64,000 nt of DNA, from positions 1,302,001 through 1,366,000 of the forward strand of contig NZ_CP012808.1 of NCBI RefSeq assembly GCF_001307195.1, given 5' to 3'. Positions within the stretch are counted from its first letter, which is position 1. Each line of letters begins with the position of its first letter. The DNA is from Acinetobacter equi. Its GTDB lineage: Bacteria > Pseudomonadota > Gammaproteobacteria > Pseudomonadales > Moraxellaceae. Of the stretch, positions 49,653-59,003 are shown piece after piece. The translations under genes were made by a program, and so were the position numbers. The notes under the pieces were generated by a model. That model searched no databases. It was not told where the DNA came from and saw nothing but the letters and a program-made list of their open reading frames with translations.

Positions 49653-49896
49653 TGAATTAAAGCAAATGATTATTGATGTGCTCGTATTAGAAGACATCCG
49701 TATCGAAGATATTGATAGTGAAGCTCCATTATTTGGAGATGGCTTAGGGCTAGATTCTATTGATGCTTTGGAACTTGGTTTAGCACTTAAGAAGCGTTAT
49801 AACGTGCATTTAAATGCAGAATCTGCTGAAACAAAGCAACATTTTAAGTCAATTCAAAGTTTAGTTGCTTTGGTTGAAGCACAAAAAACGGCATAA
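49636..49896 (+). CDS. apeE: Acyl carrier protein, aryl polyene cluster
   Basis: An 86-residue ACP with the phosphopantetheine Ser at S41 in LGLDSIDALEL. It starts 17 bp inside the upstream acyltransferase gene. It is the first of two dissimilar ACPs; in studied APE systems the two carry different stages (starter versus elongation), which I infer here without direct evidence. Confidence 0.9.
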   Translation: MSNLADELKQMIIDVLVLEDIRIEDIDSEAPLFGDGLGLDSIDALELGLALKKRYNVHLNAESAETKQHFKSIQSLVALVEAQKTA

Positions 49897-49906
49897 AGAG
49901 GTTGTC

Positions 49907-50155
49907 ATGCTGACTCAAGAAGAAGTTCTCGAAAAGTTAAGAGAGTGGATGGAAGATCTATTTGAAATTTCACCAGAAGATATTCAGTTGGATTCAAATT
50001 TAGCAACTGATTTAGATGTAGATAGTATTGATGCTATTGATTTGGTAGTAAAAATTAAAGAACTGACGGGAAAACAAGTTAATCCTGAAGATTTTAAAAG
50101 TGTAAGAACCATTCAGGATGTTGTTATTGTTATTCAAAATATGACAGTTGAATGA
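49907..50155 (+). CDS. apeF: Second acyl carrier protein, aryl polyene cluster
   Basis: An 82-residue ACP with S40 in LDVDSIDAIDL. ATG 49907 is preceded by AAAGAGG and gives the normal ACP start; a longer upstream start in the ApeE 3' end is an artefact. The stop overlaps the next gene's start as ATGA. Confidence 0.92.
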   Translation: MLTQEEVLEKLREWMEDLFEISPEDIQLDSNLATDLDVDSIDAIDLVVKIKELTGKQVNPEDFKSVRTIQDVVIVIQNMTVE

Positions 50156-50700
50156 AGAAAGTTTTTAAAGGGATATTGATAATTGGATTTATTTTTTATC
50201 CTTTTTTAGCGGGTTATTGTTTGGCGGAAGGACAATATGTATGGGTAGGTCTTTTATTAATCACATTAGGTTGCCTAAAGTTGTTTAGTAAAGGTAATGC
50301 ATTACTTTTGCCTCTAACCACTTTTGCTATTTTATGTGGTGCATTAAGTTTAATTTTGAAGGATGAAGCATGGCTAAAACTTTATCCTGTGTTTATGAGT
50401 CTTGGTGCTCTCATTATTTTTGCATTAACACTCATTAAACCACCTTCAATGATTGAGCGATTTGCACGTATTGTAGAACCAGATTTGCCACATGAAGGTG
50501 TGATATGGACTAAGAAAGTCACCATGGTGTGGTGTTTATTTTTTCTCTGTAATTCACTGATAGCTACATATACTGTATTTATGACATCTATGGAAATTTG
50601 GGTGTTATATAACGGATTTATTTCTTATTTTCTCATGGGTATTTTATTTGTCGTAGAATTTATTTTACGTAAAAGACAACAGCGTAAGCACCAATTATAA
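50152..50700 (+). CDS. apeG: COG4648-type membrane protein, aryl polyene cluster
   Basis: A 182-residue inner-membrane protein with about five hydrophobic segments, including MVWCLFFLCNSLIATYTVFM and a C-terminal RKRQQRKHQL tail. COG4648 proteins are a fixed part of APE and related loci, but their role is unknown. It is coupled to the preceding ACP by an ATGA overlap. Confidence 0.85.
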   Translation: MKKVFKGILIIGFIFYPFLAGYCLAEGQYVWVGLLLITLGCLKLFSKGNALLLPLTTFAILCGALSLILKDEAWLKLYPVFMSLGALIIFALTLIKPPSMIERFARIVEPDLPHEGVIWTKKVTMVWCLFFLCNSLIATYTVFMTSMEIWVLYNGFISYFLMGILFVVEFILRKRQQRKHQL

Positions 50701-50719
50701 AAATGGATGATGTTTAAAA

Positions 50720-52390
50720 ATGAAAAAATGGTGTCTGTTCGAACCTTACTTTCAATCAGCTCAAGTGCTATGTATTCGAGAAGATTTTAGTCACGTTTCA
50801 TTTCAAGCATTTTGGCAAGATGTTGCTCAACAAAGTGTTGAAATTAAAAAATTACATCATTCAGTGTGGGCATTATGGGAAAAAAATAGTTATGACTTTT
50901 TAGTTTTACTTTTTGCTGCACTTCAGGCGGGGAAGGATGTTCTATTACCTCCACATCGTATTCGTGATTTAGAAAAAGAATTAGCAGAACAAGATATTTA
51001 TTTTTTAAGTCGTCAAAATTTAGTCACTACACAGGATGAGCTAGTTGAGTTAAAGTTTGATGAAACTTTTTTTAATCAAGCAAAATTGTATTTTTATACA
51101 TCTGGTTCTACAGGACAACCTAAACGTATTCCAAGAACGTTAAAACAATTATTAAATGAAGTAAAAGGCTTAAATGATAGTTTTGAACTTCCATCTCAAG
51201 TGACCGCAATTTCGACCGTCAGTCATCAGCATATTTATGGATTATTATTTAAATTACTTTGGCCTTTAGCAAGTGGACGCAGTTTTTATGAGGTACAAGT
51301 TGCCTTTCCTGAAGATGTTATTGCGTTACAAAAAAAGCTTTCTGAGTGTGGAATTCAAAATTATTTCATTGCTAGCCCAGCATTGCTAAAGCGTTGGACT
51401 TCAGATTTAAAACTCCAAAATTGTGCCAAAATTTATTCTTCAGGGGGTAAGTTGGATGCTGGTATACGTCCATTTTTAAATGTGAGCATAGCTGAAATAT
51501 TTGGGAGTTCTGAAACAGGTGGAATTGCATATCGATATCAAGATAATGATGTATGGACACCTTTTGCAAATGTTGAAATTCAAGCTCAAACACATAATGA
51601 ATTAGCCGTAAAAGCAAATCATGCTTTTACTGAAGATTGGATTTTAACAGGTGATCAGGTTGACCTTGTAGTTCCAAATAATTTGAAAAGTTCATTTAAA
51701 TTATTAGGACGTTTAGATCGCTTAGTCAAACTTGAAGAAAAAAGAATAAGCTTGGATGCAATTGAGCAAAAGTTAATGGCTTTGCCTTTTATTGAACAAT
51801 GTCATGTTTTAGTTTTAGAGCAAGATGGTCGACAACGTTTAGCAAGTATTGTGGTTCTAAATTTACTAGGACGCACAGCGTTACATCAAAAAGGGAAAGC
51901 GAAATTTGTTGCTGAATTAAAAGCAACTTTAATCCATCAATTAGAGACAATTGCCATACCCAAACAATGGCGTTTTATAGCTAAACTTCCTAAAAATGCG
52001 CAATCTAAATTGAATAAGCACTATATGAAATCGTTATTTAATTCATTAACACTTCCTGTTGTTTTAGAAAAAAATGTTATAGAGAATGGTCATGAGTATC
52101 AATTAGAATTTATTCCAGAGTTGGAGTGTTTTAAAGGTCATTTTTCACAAAAGCCAATTTACCCAGGGGTAGGGCAAATTGCATTTATTCAACATTTTTC
52201 TAAAGAAAATTGGGCAGATTTGCAATGGTGTAATGGATATGAGCAATTAAAATTCCAAGACTTGATTCAGCCCTTTATGCAAGTCAATTTGTCTTTAAAA
52301 CGTCTAGACCATAAAGTGTCTTTTGAACTTAAAACTGAAGATAAAATTTTGGCATCTGGACGGCTATTATTTGCTGTGCAATCTATATAA
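50720..52390 (+). CDS. AMP-dependent ligase fused to a hotdog dehydratase, aryl polyene cluster
   Basis: A 556-residue two-domain protein. Residues about 1-445 form an adenylate-forming ligase (P-loop TSGSTGQPKRIP at 127-138; SSETGG near 265; LTGDQVDL near 312) that should activate an aryl acid. Residues about 455-556 form a FabZ/ApeI-like hotdog dehydratase with H474 in FKGHFSQKPIYPGV. In E. coli APE loci these are separate genes, apeH and apeI. The end of the ligase domain appears to retain its C-terminal lid (PKQWRFIAKLPKNAQSKLNK). Confidence 0.87.
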   Translation: MKKWCLFEPYFQSAQVLCIREDFSHVSFQAFWQDVAQQSVEIKKLHHSVWALWEKNSYDFLVLLFAALQAGKDVLLPPHRIRDLEKELAEQDIYFLSRQNLVTTQDELVELKFDETFFNQAKLYFYTSGSTGQPKRIPRTLKQLLNEVKGLNDSFELPSQVTAISTVSHQHIYGLLFKLLWPLASGRSFYEVQVAFPEDVIALQKKLSECGIQNYFIASPALLKRWTSDLKLQNCAKIYSSGGKLDAGIRPFLNVSIAEIFGSSETGGIAYRYQDNDVWTPFANVEIQAQTHNELAVKANHAFTEDWILTGDQVDLVVPNNLKSSFKLLGRLDRLVKLEEKRISLDAIEQKLMALPFIEQCHVLVLEQDGRQRLASIVVLNLLGRTALHQKGKAKFVAELKATLIHQLETIAIPKQWRFIAKLPKNAQSKLNKHYMKSLFNSLTLPVVLEKNVIENGHEYQLEFIPELECFKGHFSQKPIYPGVGQIAFIQHFSKENWADLQWCNGYEQLKFQDLIQPFMQVNLSLKRLDHKVSFELKTEDKILASGRLLFAVQSI

Positions 52391-52412
52391 ACAGGCGACT
52401 TAGAGATTACCT

Positions 52413-53150
52413 ATGAAATATTGCTTTGTGATTCCTGTTTATAATCATCCCCATTATTTAAACGCGTTGGTTGAGCATTTAGAACATTATCAATTGCCTA
52501 TTATTATGGTGAATGATGGTAGTGATGTCGAATGTAGTGATCTTTTGAGAAAAATTGCACAAGAGCATAGCTGTGTGGATTTAATTGAACATTCGCAAAA
52601 TCTAGGTAAGGGACAGGCGGTTATTACAGGCATACAACATGCTTATAAACTTGGATTTAGCCACGCGATTCAATTGGATTCAGATGGTCAGCATCGTTGG
52701 GATGATATTTCAAAATTTTTAGAAGCATCTCAACAGAATCCTGAAGCAATGATTATTGGTCAACCTGAGTTTGATGATTCTGTTCCGAAAAAGCGCTTAT
52801 ATGGACGTTACGCTACGCACATTTGGGTTTGGATTAATACTTTATCTTTTGAGATTAAAGACAGTATGTGTGGGTTTAGAATTTATCCATTAGCATCGAC
52901 AATTGATCTTTTAAATACTGCAAAGTTTCAGCTTCGAATGGGGTTTGATACTGAAATTTTAGTGCGATTAAAATGGAATAATGTTCCTTTTGTTAATGTA
53001 CCAACCAAAGTGATTTATCCTGAAAATGGAATTTCACACTTTAATGCACTTAGAGATAATATTGGTATCAGTAAAGCGCATACACGCCTTTTCTTTGGGA
53101 TGTTAATACGACTCCCTCAATTACTATCGCGTAAAGTAAAAGGGTCGTAA
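52413..53150 (+). CDS. Family 2 glycosyltransferase, aryl polyene cluster
   Basis: A 245-residue GT-A fold: FVIPVYNHPHYLNALVEHL, VNDGSD, and the metal-binding DSDGQH near residue 90, with a C-terminal PTKVIYPENGISHFN. It is dolichol-phosphate-mannose-synthase-like. It corresponds to the N-terminal half of the E. coli ApeJ glycosyltransferase/acyltransferase. The stop and the next start overlap by one base, so the fusion is split only by a stop. Confidence 0.87.
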   Translation: MKYCFVIPVYNHPHYLNALVEHLEHYQLPIIMVNDGSDVECSDLLRKIAQEHSCVDLIEHSQNLGKGQAVITGIQHAYKLGFSHAIQLDSDGQHRWDDISKFLEASQQNPEAMIIGQPEFDDSVPKKRLYGRYATHIWVWINTLSFEIKDSMCGFRIYPLASTIDLLNTAKFQLRMGFDTEILVRLKWNNVPFVNVPTKVIYPENGISHFNALRDNIGISKAHTRLFFGMLIRLPQLLSRKVKGS

Positions 53151-54076
53151 TGTCTGCATTAAATACGGAAAAATGGAACAATATTAAAGAGCGTGGCGGT
53201 ATGTTGCCATTGCTTATAATGTTGGCAATTTACCGATTTGGCGGTAGATGGTTATGCCGTTTTGTTTTGTATTTTATCATTTTGTGGTATTGGCTTTTTT
53301 CTAAAATTGCACGTGAAGCTTCTTTATTATATCTTTCGAATTTACATCAATTTGCACAAGAAAAATCTCCTTTTTCTAAAGCACCTTCTTTGAAAAATAC
53401 CTACCATCATTTAATGGCTTTTGGCGAGTGTATTTTAGATAAAATTGAAGGTTGGTTAGGGCATATTCCTGAGCACCAATTAGAATTACATGGTCATGAG
53501 CATTTTCGAGAGCATTATCAAAAAGGTGCTATTTTATTGGTATCTCATTTTGGAAATATTGAATTATTACGTGCTGTTAAATCAGAGCATGTGCAAAAAG
53601 TAAATATTTTGGTTTATCAGAAACATGCGACTAAATTTAACCAATTTTTAAAAAAATTAAATAAAAATGTTGATGTAAATTTAATTGCTGTAGATGAGCT
53701 AGGTGTTGAAACAGCAATGATTCTTGAGGAAAAATTAGCTCAAGGTGAGTGGATTATTATTGCTGCAGATCGGACACCTGTTGAGTCAAATCGAGTACAA
53801 CATATTTCATTTTTAGGTGAAATTGCAGCTTGGCCACAAGGTGCTTGGATTTTAGCTAATTTATTAAAAGCACCAGTTTTGGCTGTATTTTGTTATCGAA
53901 AAAAAGCAAAAATTCAAGTTCATATTCATTCTATTGCTGCGATTGTAAGTTTGCCAAGGCAAGGACGTTTAGAGGCAATGAAAGAATTTACACAAAAGTT
54001 TATAGCACTTTTGGAATATCACTGTATGCAAGAGCCGTATCAATGGTTCAATTTTTACAAATTTTGGAATAAATAA
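53150..54076 (+). CDS. LpxL-like lipid acyltransferase, aryl polyene cluster
   Basis: A 308-residue protein of the lipid A lauroyl/myristoyl acyltransferase family. A membrane anchor lies at about 32-52, the active site is Hx4E (H133-E138 in VSHFGNIELL), and ADRTPVES follows near 205. Its lipid acceptor is not determined; in APE models it helps attach the polyene to a lipid. Start ATG 53150 shares one base with the upstream stop. Confidence 0.86.
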   Translation: MSALNTEKWNNIKERGGMLPLLIMLAIYRFGGRWLCRFVLYFIILWYWLFSKIAREASLLYLSNLHQFAQEKSPFSKAPSLKNTYHHLMAFGECILDKIEGWLGHIPEHQLELHGHEHFREHYQKGAILLVSHFGNIELLRAVKSEHVQKVNILVYQKHATKFNQFLKKLNKNVDVNLIAVDELGVETAMILEEKLAQGEWIIIAADRTPVESNRVQHISFLGEIAAWPQGAWILANLLKAPVLAVFCYRKKAKIQVHIHSIAAIVSLPRQGRLEAMKEFTQKFIALLEYHCMQEPYQWFNFYKFWNK

Positions 54077-54078
54077 GA

Positions 54079-55623
54079 ATGGAACACTTAATTATCGGTG
54101 AATTATCTTTAACGATAGAAGATGTGATTGCTGTTGCTCGTGGTGAACAAAGAGTAGAGCTCTCATCATCAAAAGAATGGGTTGAACTCATTCATAAAGG
54201 TGCTGCATTTTTAGATCAATTATTAGAAGAAGAAGGTGTGATCTATGGTGTGACAACAGGATATGGTGATTCTTGTTTAGTTAATATTCCAGCACATCAG
54301 GTACATGAACTTCCTTTACATCTTTCTCGTTTTCATGGCTGTGGGTTGGGAGAAAATCTCGATTTAGTCAGTGCACGAGCAGTTGTGATTACTCGTTTAT
54401 GTTCTTTAGCTCGAGGTTATTCGGGCGTTTCATTTGAACTTTTGGAACGCTTGGTATGGATGCTCAATGAAAATGTAATACCAGTTATTCCATCTGAAGG
54501 TTCTGTTGGTGCAAGTGGTGATTTAACGCCTTTATCTTATATTGCAGGGGCGTTAGTAGGTGAGCGCGATGTGTACTACCAAGGAAAAATAGTTCCTATT
54601 GCAGATGTTTATGCTGAAAAAAATATGCAGGCTTTGATATTAAGACCAAAGGAAGGTTTGGCTTTAATGAATGGTACTGCAGTTATGACAGCGTTGGCTT
54701 GTTTAAATTATAAAAAAGCGGAACAAATTGCTTTAGCGAGTACTTATATTACGGCATTAAATGTATTGGCATTGGAAGGTAATGCGAGTCATTTTGACGA
54801 AGTTCTATTTGCACAAAAACCACATCAAGGGCAGCAGTATATTGCGCATCAATTACGTGATTGGTTGAATTATCAAGTTCAAACAGAACATCAAACTTCT
54901 CGTTTACAAGACCGTTATTCACTTCGTTGTGCACCACATATTATTGGGGTATTTGAAGACTCAAAAACATGGTTACGTCAATTTATTGAAAATGAATTGA
55001 ACTCCAGTAATGATAATCCGTTGATCGATCCTATTCATTTACGAGTTTTACATGGTGGGCATTTTTATGGTGGTCATATTGCACAAGCCATGGATAGCTT
55101 AAAAATTATGATTGCCAATATTGCAGATTTAATGGATCGTCAATTGGCACAGCTTGTTGATTATAAAATGAATAATGGTCTGCCTCGTAATTTGACAGGA
55201 TCAACAGCAGATCGATTACCGTTAAATCATGGGTTTAAAGCAGTGCAAATTGGGGTTTCTGCATGGACAGCAGAAGCACTAAAACAAACTGTTGCAGCTT
55301 CTATTTTTTCACGCTCAACCGAATGTCATAACCAAGATAAAGTAAGCATGGGAACAATTGCAGCACGAGATGCGAGTCGAGTGATTCTTTTAACTGAACA
55401 AGTGATTGCTGCTTTAAGTTGTGCCAGTGTACAAGCTGTAAAATTGAAAAATTTAAATTCACAATTAGGTCGAGTTTTAACAGCATTTCAACAATGGGTT
55501 CTTCAAAGCTTCAAGTATGTAGAGGAAGATCGACCATTACGAAAAGAGTTGCAGATGTTGGTCGATCGTTTTGAAAATCTAGAACTCATTCAAAGCTCAA
55601 TTTTGACTGAGAATAAGGAATGA
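54079..55623 (+). CDS. MIO aromatic amino acid ammonia-lyase, aryl polyene cluster
   Basis: A 514-residue HAL/TAL/PAL family protein. The MIO-forming Ala-Ser-Gly triad is at 145-147 (VGASGDLTPLSY), the catalytic Tyr lies in IYGVTTGYG near 56, and YSLRCAPHIIG and NSSNDNPLID are typical. The substrate selectivity pair reads Phe85-His86. Canonical tyrosine lyases often have His-Leu or Ser-His and histidine lyases Ser-His, so substrate cannot be called. In APE loci the enzyme is expected to make an aryl starter acid (for example coumarate). Confidence 0.88.
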   Translation: MEHLIIGELSLTIEDVIAVARGEQRVELSSSKEWVELIHKGAAFLDQLLEEEGVIYGVTTGYGDSCLVNIPAHQVHELPLHLSRFHGCGLGENLDLVSARAVVITRLCSLARGYSGVSFELLERLVWMLNENVIPVIPSEGSVGASGDLTPLSYIAGALVGERDVYYQGKIVPIADVYAEKNMQALILRPKEGLALMNGTAVMTALACLNYKKAEQIALASTYITALNVLALEGNASHFDEVLFAQKPHQGQQYIAHQLRDWLNYQVQTEHQTSRLQDRYSLRCAPHIIGVFEDSKTWLRQFIENELNSSNDNPLIDPIHLRVLHGGHFYGGHIAQAMDSLKIMIANIADLMDRQLAQLVDYKMNNGLPRNLTGSTADRLPLNHGFKAVQIGVSAWTAEALKQTVAASIFSRSTECHNQDKVSMGTIAARDASRVILLTEQVIAALSCASVQAVKLKNLNSQLGRVLTAFQQWVLQSFKYVEEDRPLRKELQMLVDRFENLELIQSSILTENKE

Positions 55624-56045
55624 TGATGCATGCTGATGTAATAATAGAAGTTCCATTTCATGATGTAGATACCATGGAGGTTGTTTGGCATGGGCATTAT
55701 TTGAAATACTTTGAAATTGCGCGTTGTAAGCTGTTAGATCAGTTTGATTATAATTATAAGCAAATGCGTGATTCAGGTTATGCATGGCCAATTATTGAAA
55801 GTCATGTCCGTTATGCACATGGAATTTTGTTTGAACAAAAAATTCGTATACGTGCGACTTTAAAAGAATGGGAAAATCGCCTAAAAATTGAATATCAAAT
55901 TTTTGATGCAAAATCTGGGAAGCGATTGACCAAAGGTTATACCACTCAAGTGGCTGTTGATATGCACACTAAAGAGATGTGTTATCAATCACCACAAATT
56001 CTGTTTGAGCGTTTAAATGCTTGGGCAGAGTTTAAGGCAGAGTAA
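55620..56045 (+). CDS. apeK: 4HBT-type thioesterase, aryl polyene cluster
   Basis: A 141-residue hotdog thioesterase with the family signature DVDTMEVVWHGHYLKYFEIAR (catalytic Asp region) and KIEYQIFDAKSGKRLTKGYT. It is linked to the ammonia-lyase by an ATGA overlap. ApeK proteins probably release or edit the aryl-polyene acyl chain. The first two codons are ATG ATG, so the start may be 55620 or 55623. Confidence 0.87.
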   Translation: MMMHADVIIEVPFHDVDTMEVVWHGHYLKYFEIARCKLLDQFDYNYKQMRDSGYAWPIIESHVRYAHGILFEQKIRIRATLKEWENRLKIEYQIFDAKSGKRLTKGYTTQVAVDMHTKEMCYQSPQILFERLNAWAEFKAE

Positions 56046-56047
56046 AG

Positions 56048-56689
56048 ATGAAGTATCAAAATTTATTTCGATCGACCATTTTAGCTTTAGCGAGCTCTAT
56101 GGCAATAGTACCTATCATGTCGGTGCATGCTCAAAATGTAGAATTACAAAAGGTATTTCAGCAATTATCTGCAATGCCAGTGGTAAGAGCAAATTTTGAA
56201 CAGCAAAAGAAATTAGCTTCTCTTAATAAAACTTATGTGTCTAAAGGAACTGTTTTATTTTCTAAAAATGCAGGTGTTTTGTGGCAAATACAAACACCAG
56301 TTAAAGCAGATTTAATTGTTACACCAAAGAAATTGATTCAAAAAACTCAGCGCACGTATAGCCAAATTGAAGTTGAAAAAACACCTTATGGCTCTGTTGC
56401 GACAATGTTTTTACAGCTTATGTCTGGAAATGAAACGGCTTTGGCAAAAAACTTTAATGTAGTTTCCGCAGAATATTCGCCAACTGCATGGAATGTTGTT
56501 TTAACGCCAAAAAGTAATTTATTTAAGAAGCTGTTTGATCGAGTTGATGCACAAGGTCAACGTTATGTAAATAAAATTGTGATTCAAGAAAAAGCAGGAA
56601 ATAGCACTACAATTCGGTTTACGCAGCAAACATCACAACCTCAAACTTTAACGGCCAATGAGAATGAACTTTTCCAATTGGCAAAATAA
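56048..56689 (+). CDS. apeL: LolA-like periplasmic carrier, aryl polyene cluster
   Basis: 213 residues with a signal peptide (cleavage after VHA near 29) and a LolA-like hydrophobic barrel-and-lid domain (VRANFEQQKKLASLNKTYVSKGTVLFSKNAGVLWQI). It likely carries the lipid-linked polyene across the periplasm. Its 3' end overlaps the exporter gene by 32 bp. It starts 2 bp after apeK. Confidence 0.86.
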   Translation: MKYQNLFRSTILALASSMAIVPIMSVHAQNVELQKVFQQLSAMPVVRANFEQQKKLASLNKTYVSKGTVLFSKNAGVLWQIQTPVKADLIVTPKKLIQKTQRTYSQIEVEKTPYGSVATMFLQLMSGNETALAKNFNVVSAEYSPTAWNVVLTPKSNLFKKLFDRVDAQGQRYVNKIVIQEKAGNSTTIRFTQQTSQPQTLTANENELFQLAK

Positions 56690-58985
56690 AGCCACCGCAA
56701 TTTGGCTCATTATACTTACAGTTACTGCATTAGTTTTAGGTGTAGCATGGCTAAAAAAAGAGATTCATATTGAATCTAATATTTTTGCATTATTACCAGA
56801 GACTCATCAGGATGAACGCCTTGAACAAGCTCAAAATTATGTAAGTGATCAACTTAATGATAAAATTTTTTTGCTGATTGATGCAGCAACGGATGAAAAA
56901 CTTCAAGTTGCAACTCAGACATTAAAACAACAGGTAGATCAAAGTGGTTTATTTAATCCATTAAAACCTCAGTTTGATGGTGAAGCTTTTGCAAGAATGC
57001 TGTATCAACATAAAGTGGGTTTATTGACAGAAAGTGATCGTCAGTTATTACGTGATGGCGATTATGATGCATTGGCAGAGCAAAGTTTACTTCAGTTAAT
57101 GAGTCCTGGAATGCCTGTAACGGCAGACTTATTAAACTCAGATCCGTTTTTATTTTTTCCAAGATATGTTGCAAACTTAGCTGCACTTAATACCCATAAT
57201 ATTGAGCTTGAAGATGGTTTTGCGACGTTAAAAGATGAGCAAGGAATTTCTCGCCTATTTGTTTTGGAGCTAAAGCAAAGTCCTTATAATATTGAATATC
57301 AAGAAAAAACGACTGTATTTATTGATCAAATTAATAAAAAAATGACAAATTTAGGTGTAAATCCACATTGGACAGGAACACTTTTATTTGCTCAGTTTGG
57401 AACAAATTCTGCTAAAAATGAAATTTCGACTATTGGTGTAGGTTCAACTCTCGGTATTTTATTACTCGTTTGGTTTGGCTTTCGTTCAGTACGTCCTATG
57501 TTGACGGAAATGATTGCTGTTAGCACAGGCTGTTTATTGGCATTTGCTGTGACATATTGGATTTTTGGTGAAATTCATTTAATGACCTTAGTTTTTGGCG
57601 CAAGCTTAATTGGTGTTTGTGTTGATTTCTCATTTTATTTTATGGCAATGCAGTCACAGCATCGTAATGTTGATGGATTTGCAGTACTTAAACCTGTGTT
57701 GCCAAGTTTATTTGTTGGTTTATTAACAACTTTAATGGCATATGTCGTTTTAAGTTTTACACCATTTCCAGGATTTAAACAGATTGCTGTGTTTTCAATG
57801 GTTGGTTTAACTGCTGCATGGATTACAAGCATTTTACTTTTACCAAGATTACCTGCATTAAACGCTGAACCTGCAATTCGAACCTTGGCATTTATTGGCA
57901 ATATTCGGACTTATGTTCAATCCAAAAAAAACTTACGTTATGGATTAATTGCGGGAATTATAGTTGTTACGGGAAGCAGTTTATTCTTTTTGCAAAGTAA
58001 TGATGACATACGTAATTTACAAAGTATGGATCAACACTTAAAACAAGAAGATCAATATATTCGTGAAAAATTTGCCCAACAGCAGGGAAGTGAATACTTT
58101 GTTGTACATGGGAAAAATTCAGCTGAATTATTGTTAAATGAACAAAAGCTTATTCAGCAATTACAGCAACTTCAAAGCGAAAATAAGCTTGCAGGTTTTC
58201 AGTCTTTAGCTCAATGGCTACCAAGTGAACAGACACAAAAAGAAAATATTCAACTATTAACACAAATTCCACGTGGAACATTAGCGTTTTATGCAGAAGC
58301 AATGCAGTTAGATGTAAATGATCTTCAAACTTGGCAAGTACAATTAAAGCAACAACCTATCTTCGATTTTAATGCTTTTTCAACGCATCCATTGGCATTT
58401 TTGCAAATCAATCCAACGACAAGATTGGTGATGTTGCAAAATATTCAAGATTTAAATGCTGTTGAAAAATTGCAAACCAATGAGATCAAGTTATTACGTC
58501 CTGTAAATCAATTATCTGAACTTTTCTCTGAACATCGCTTACATGCACAGTGGCTACTTGTTTCTGCACTTGTGATTTTAGCAGTGGGTTTAGGTGCACT
58601 ATATGGACGAAGATCAATTTTGCCATTGGTTTTACCCGTAACAATGGCTTTAATGACAACCTTTGCTATTCAGGCATGGCTTGGTGTTGAAATTAATCTT
58701 TTTAGCATTATGGGAACATTTCTTATTATTGGTATTGGTGTTGATTACGCAATTTTTTATCGACATGGACATGATCATCCGCAAGTCGTTGGTATGGCTT
58801 TATTCTTATGTATGATGTCAACCTTTTTAGGTTTCGGGTTATTGGCTTTTAGCCAAACTTATGCCATTCATTGCTTTGGATTAACTGTTTTACTCGGGGT
58901 TGTTTTTGCTTTCGTTTATGCAACCTTGTTTACAACTTCTGATGAAAAACATATTGTTATTGAACAATATCAAACAAAAAATTAA
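56658..58985 (+). CDS. apeM: MMPL/RND-family exporter, aryl polyene cluster
   Basis: A 775-residue inner-membrane pump with two sets of about six helices and two periplasmic loops (about 30-250 and 455-620). Segments such as LVFGASLIGVCVDFSFYFMAM and MGTFLIIGIGVDYAIFYRHGH are the MMPL sterol-sensing-like signatures, with Asp residues suited to proton coupling. It probably extracts the aryl polyene lipid. The start is ATG 56658 or 56664. Confidence 0.88.
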   Translation: MRMNFSNWQNKATAIWLIILTVTALVLGVAWLKKEIHIESNIFALLPETHQDERLEQAQNYVSDQLNDKIFLLIDAATDEKLQVATQTLKQQVDQSGLFNPLKPQFDGEAFARMLYQHKVGLLTESDRQLLRDGDYDALAEQSLLQLMSPGMPVTADLLNSDPFLFFPRYVANLAALNTHNIELEDGFATLKDEQGISRLFVLELKQSPYNIEYQEKTTVFIDQINKKMTNLGVNPHWTGTLLFAQFGTNSAKNEISTIGVGSTLGILLLVWFGFRSVRPMLTEMIAVSTGCLLAFAVTYWIFGEIHLMTLVFGASLIGVCVDFSFYFMAMQSQHRNVDGFAVLKPVLPSLFVGLLTTLMAYVVLSFTPFPGFKQIAVFSMVGLTAAWITSILLLPRLPALNAEPAIRTLAFIGNIRTYVQSKKNLRYGLIAGIIVVTGSSLFFLQSNDDIRNLQSMDQHLKQEDQYIREKFAQQQGSEYFVVHGKNSAELLLNEQKLIQQLQQLQSENKLAGFQSLAQWLPSEQTQKENIQLLTQIPRGTLAFYAEAMQLDVNDLQTWQVQLKQQPIFDFNAFSTHPLAFLQINPTTRLVMLQNIQDLNAVEKLQTNEIKLLRPVNQLSELFSEHRLHAQWLLVSALVILAVGLGALYGRRSILPLVLPVTMALMTTFAIQAWLGVEINLFSIMGTFLIIGIGVDYAIFYRHGHDHPQVVGMALFLCMMSTFLGFGLLAFSQTYAIHCFGLTVLLGVVFAFVYATLFTTSDEKHIVIEQYQTKN

Positions 58986-59003
58986 ACATAAGGCATACGG
59001 TTT

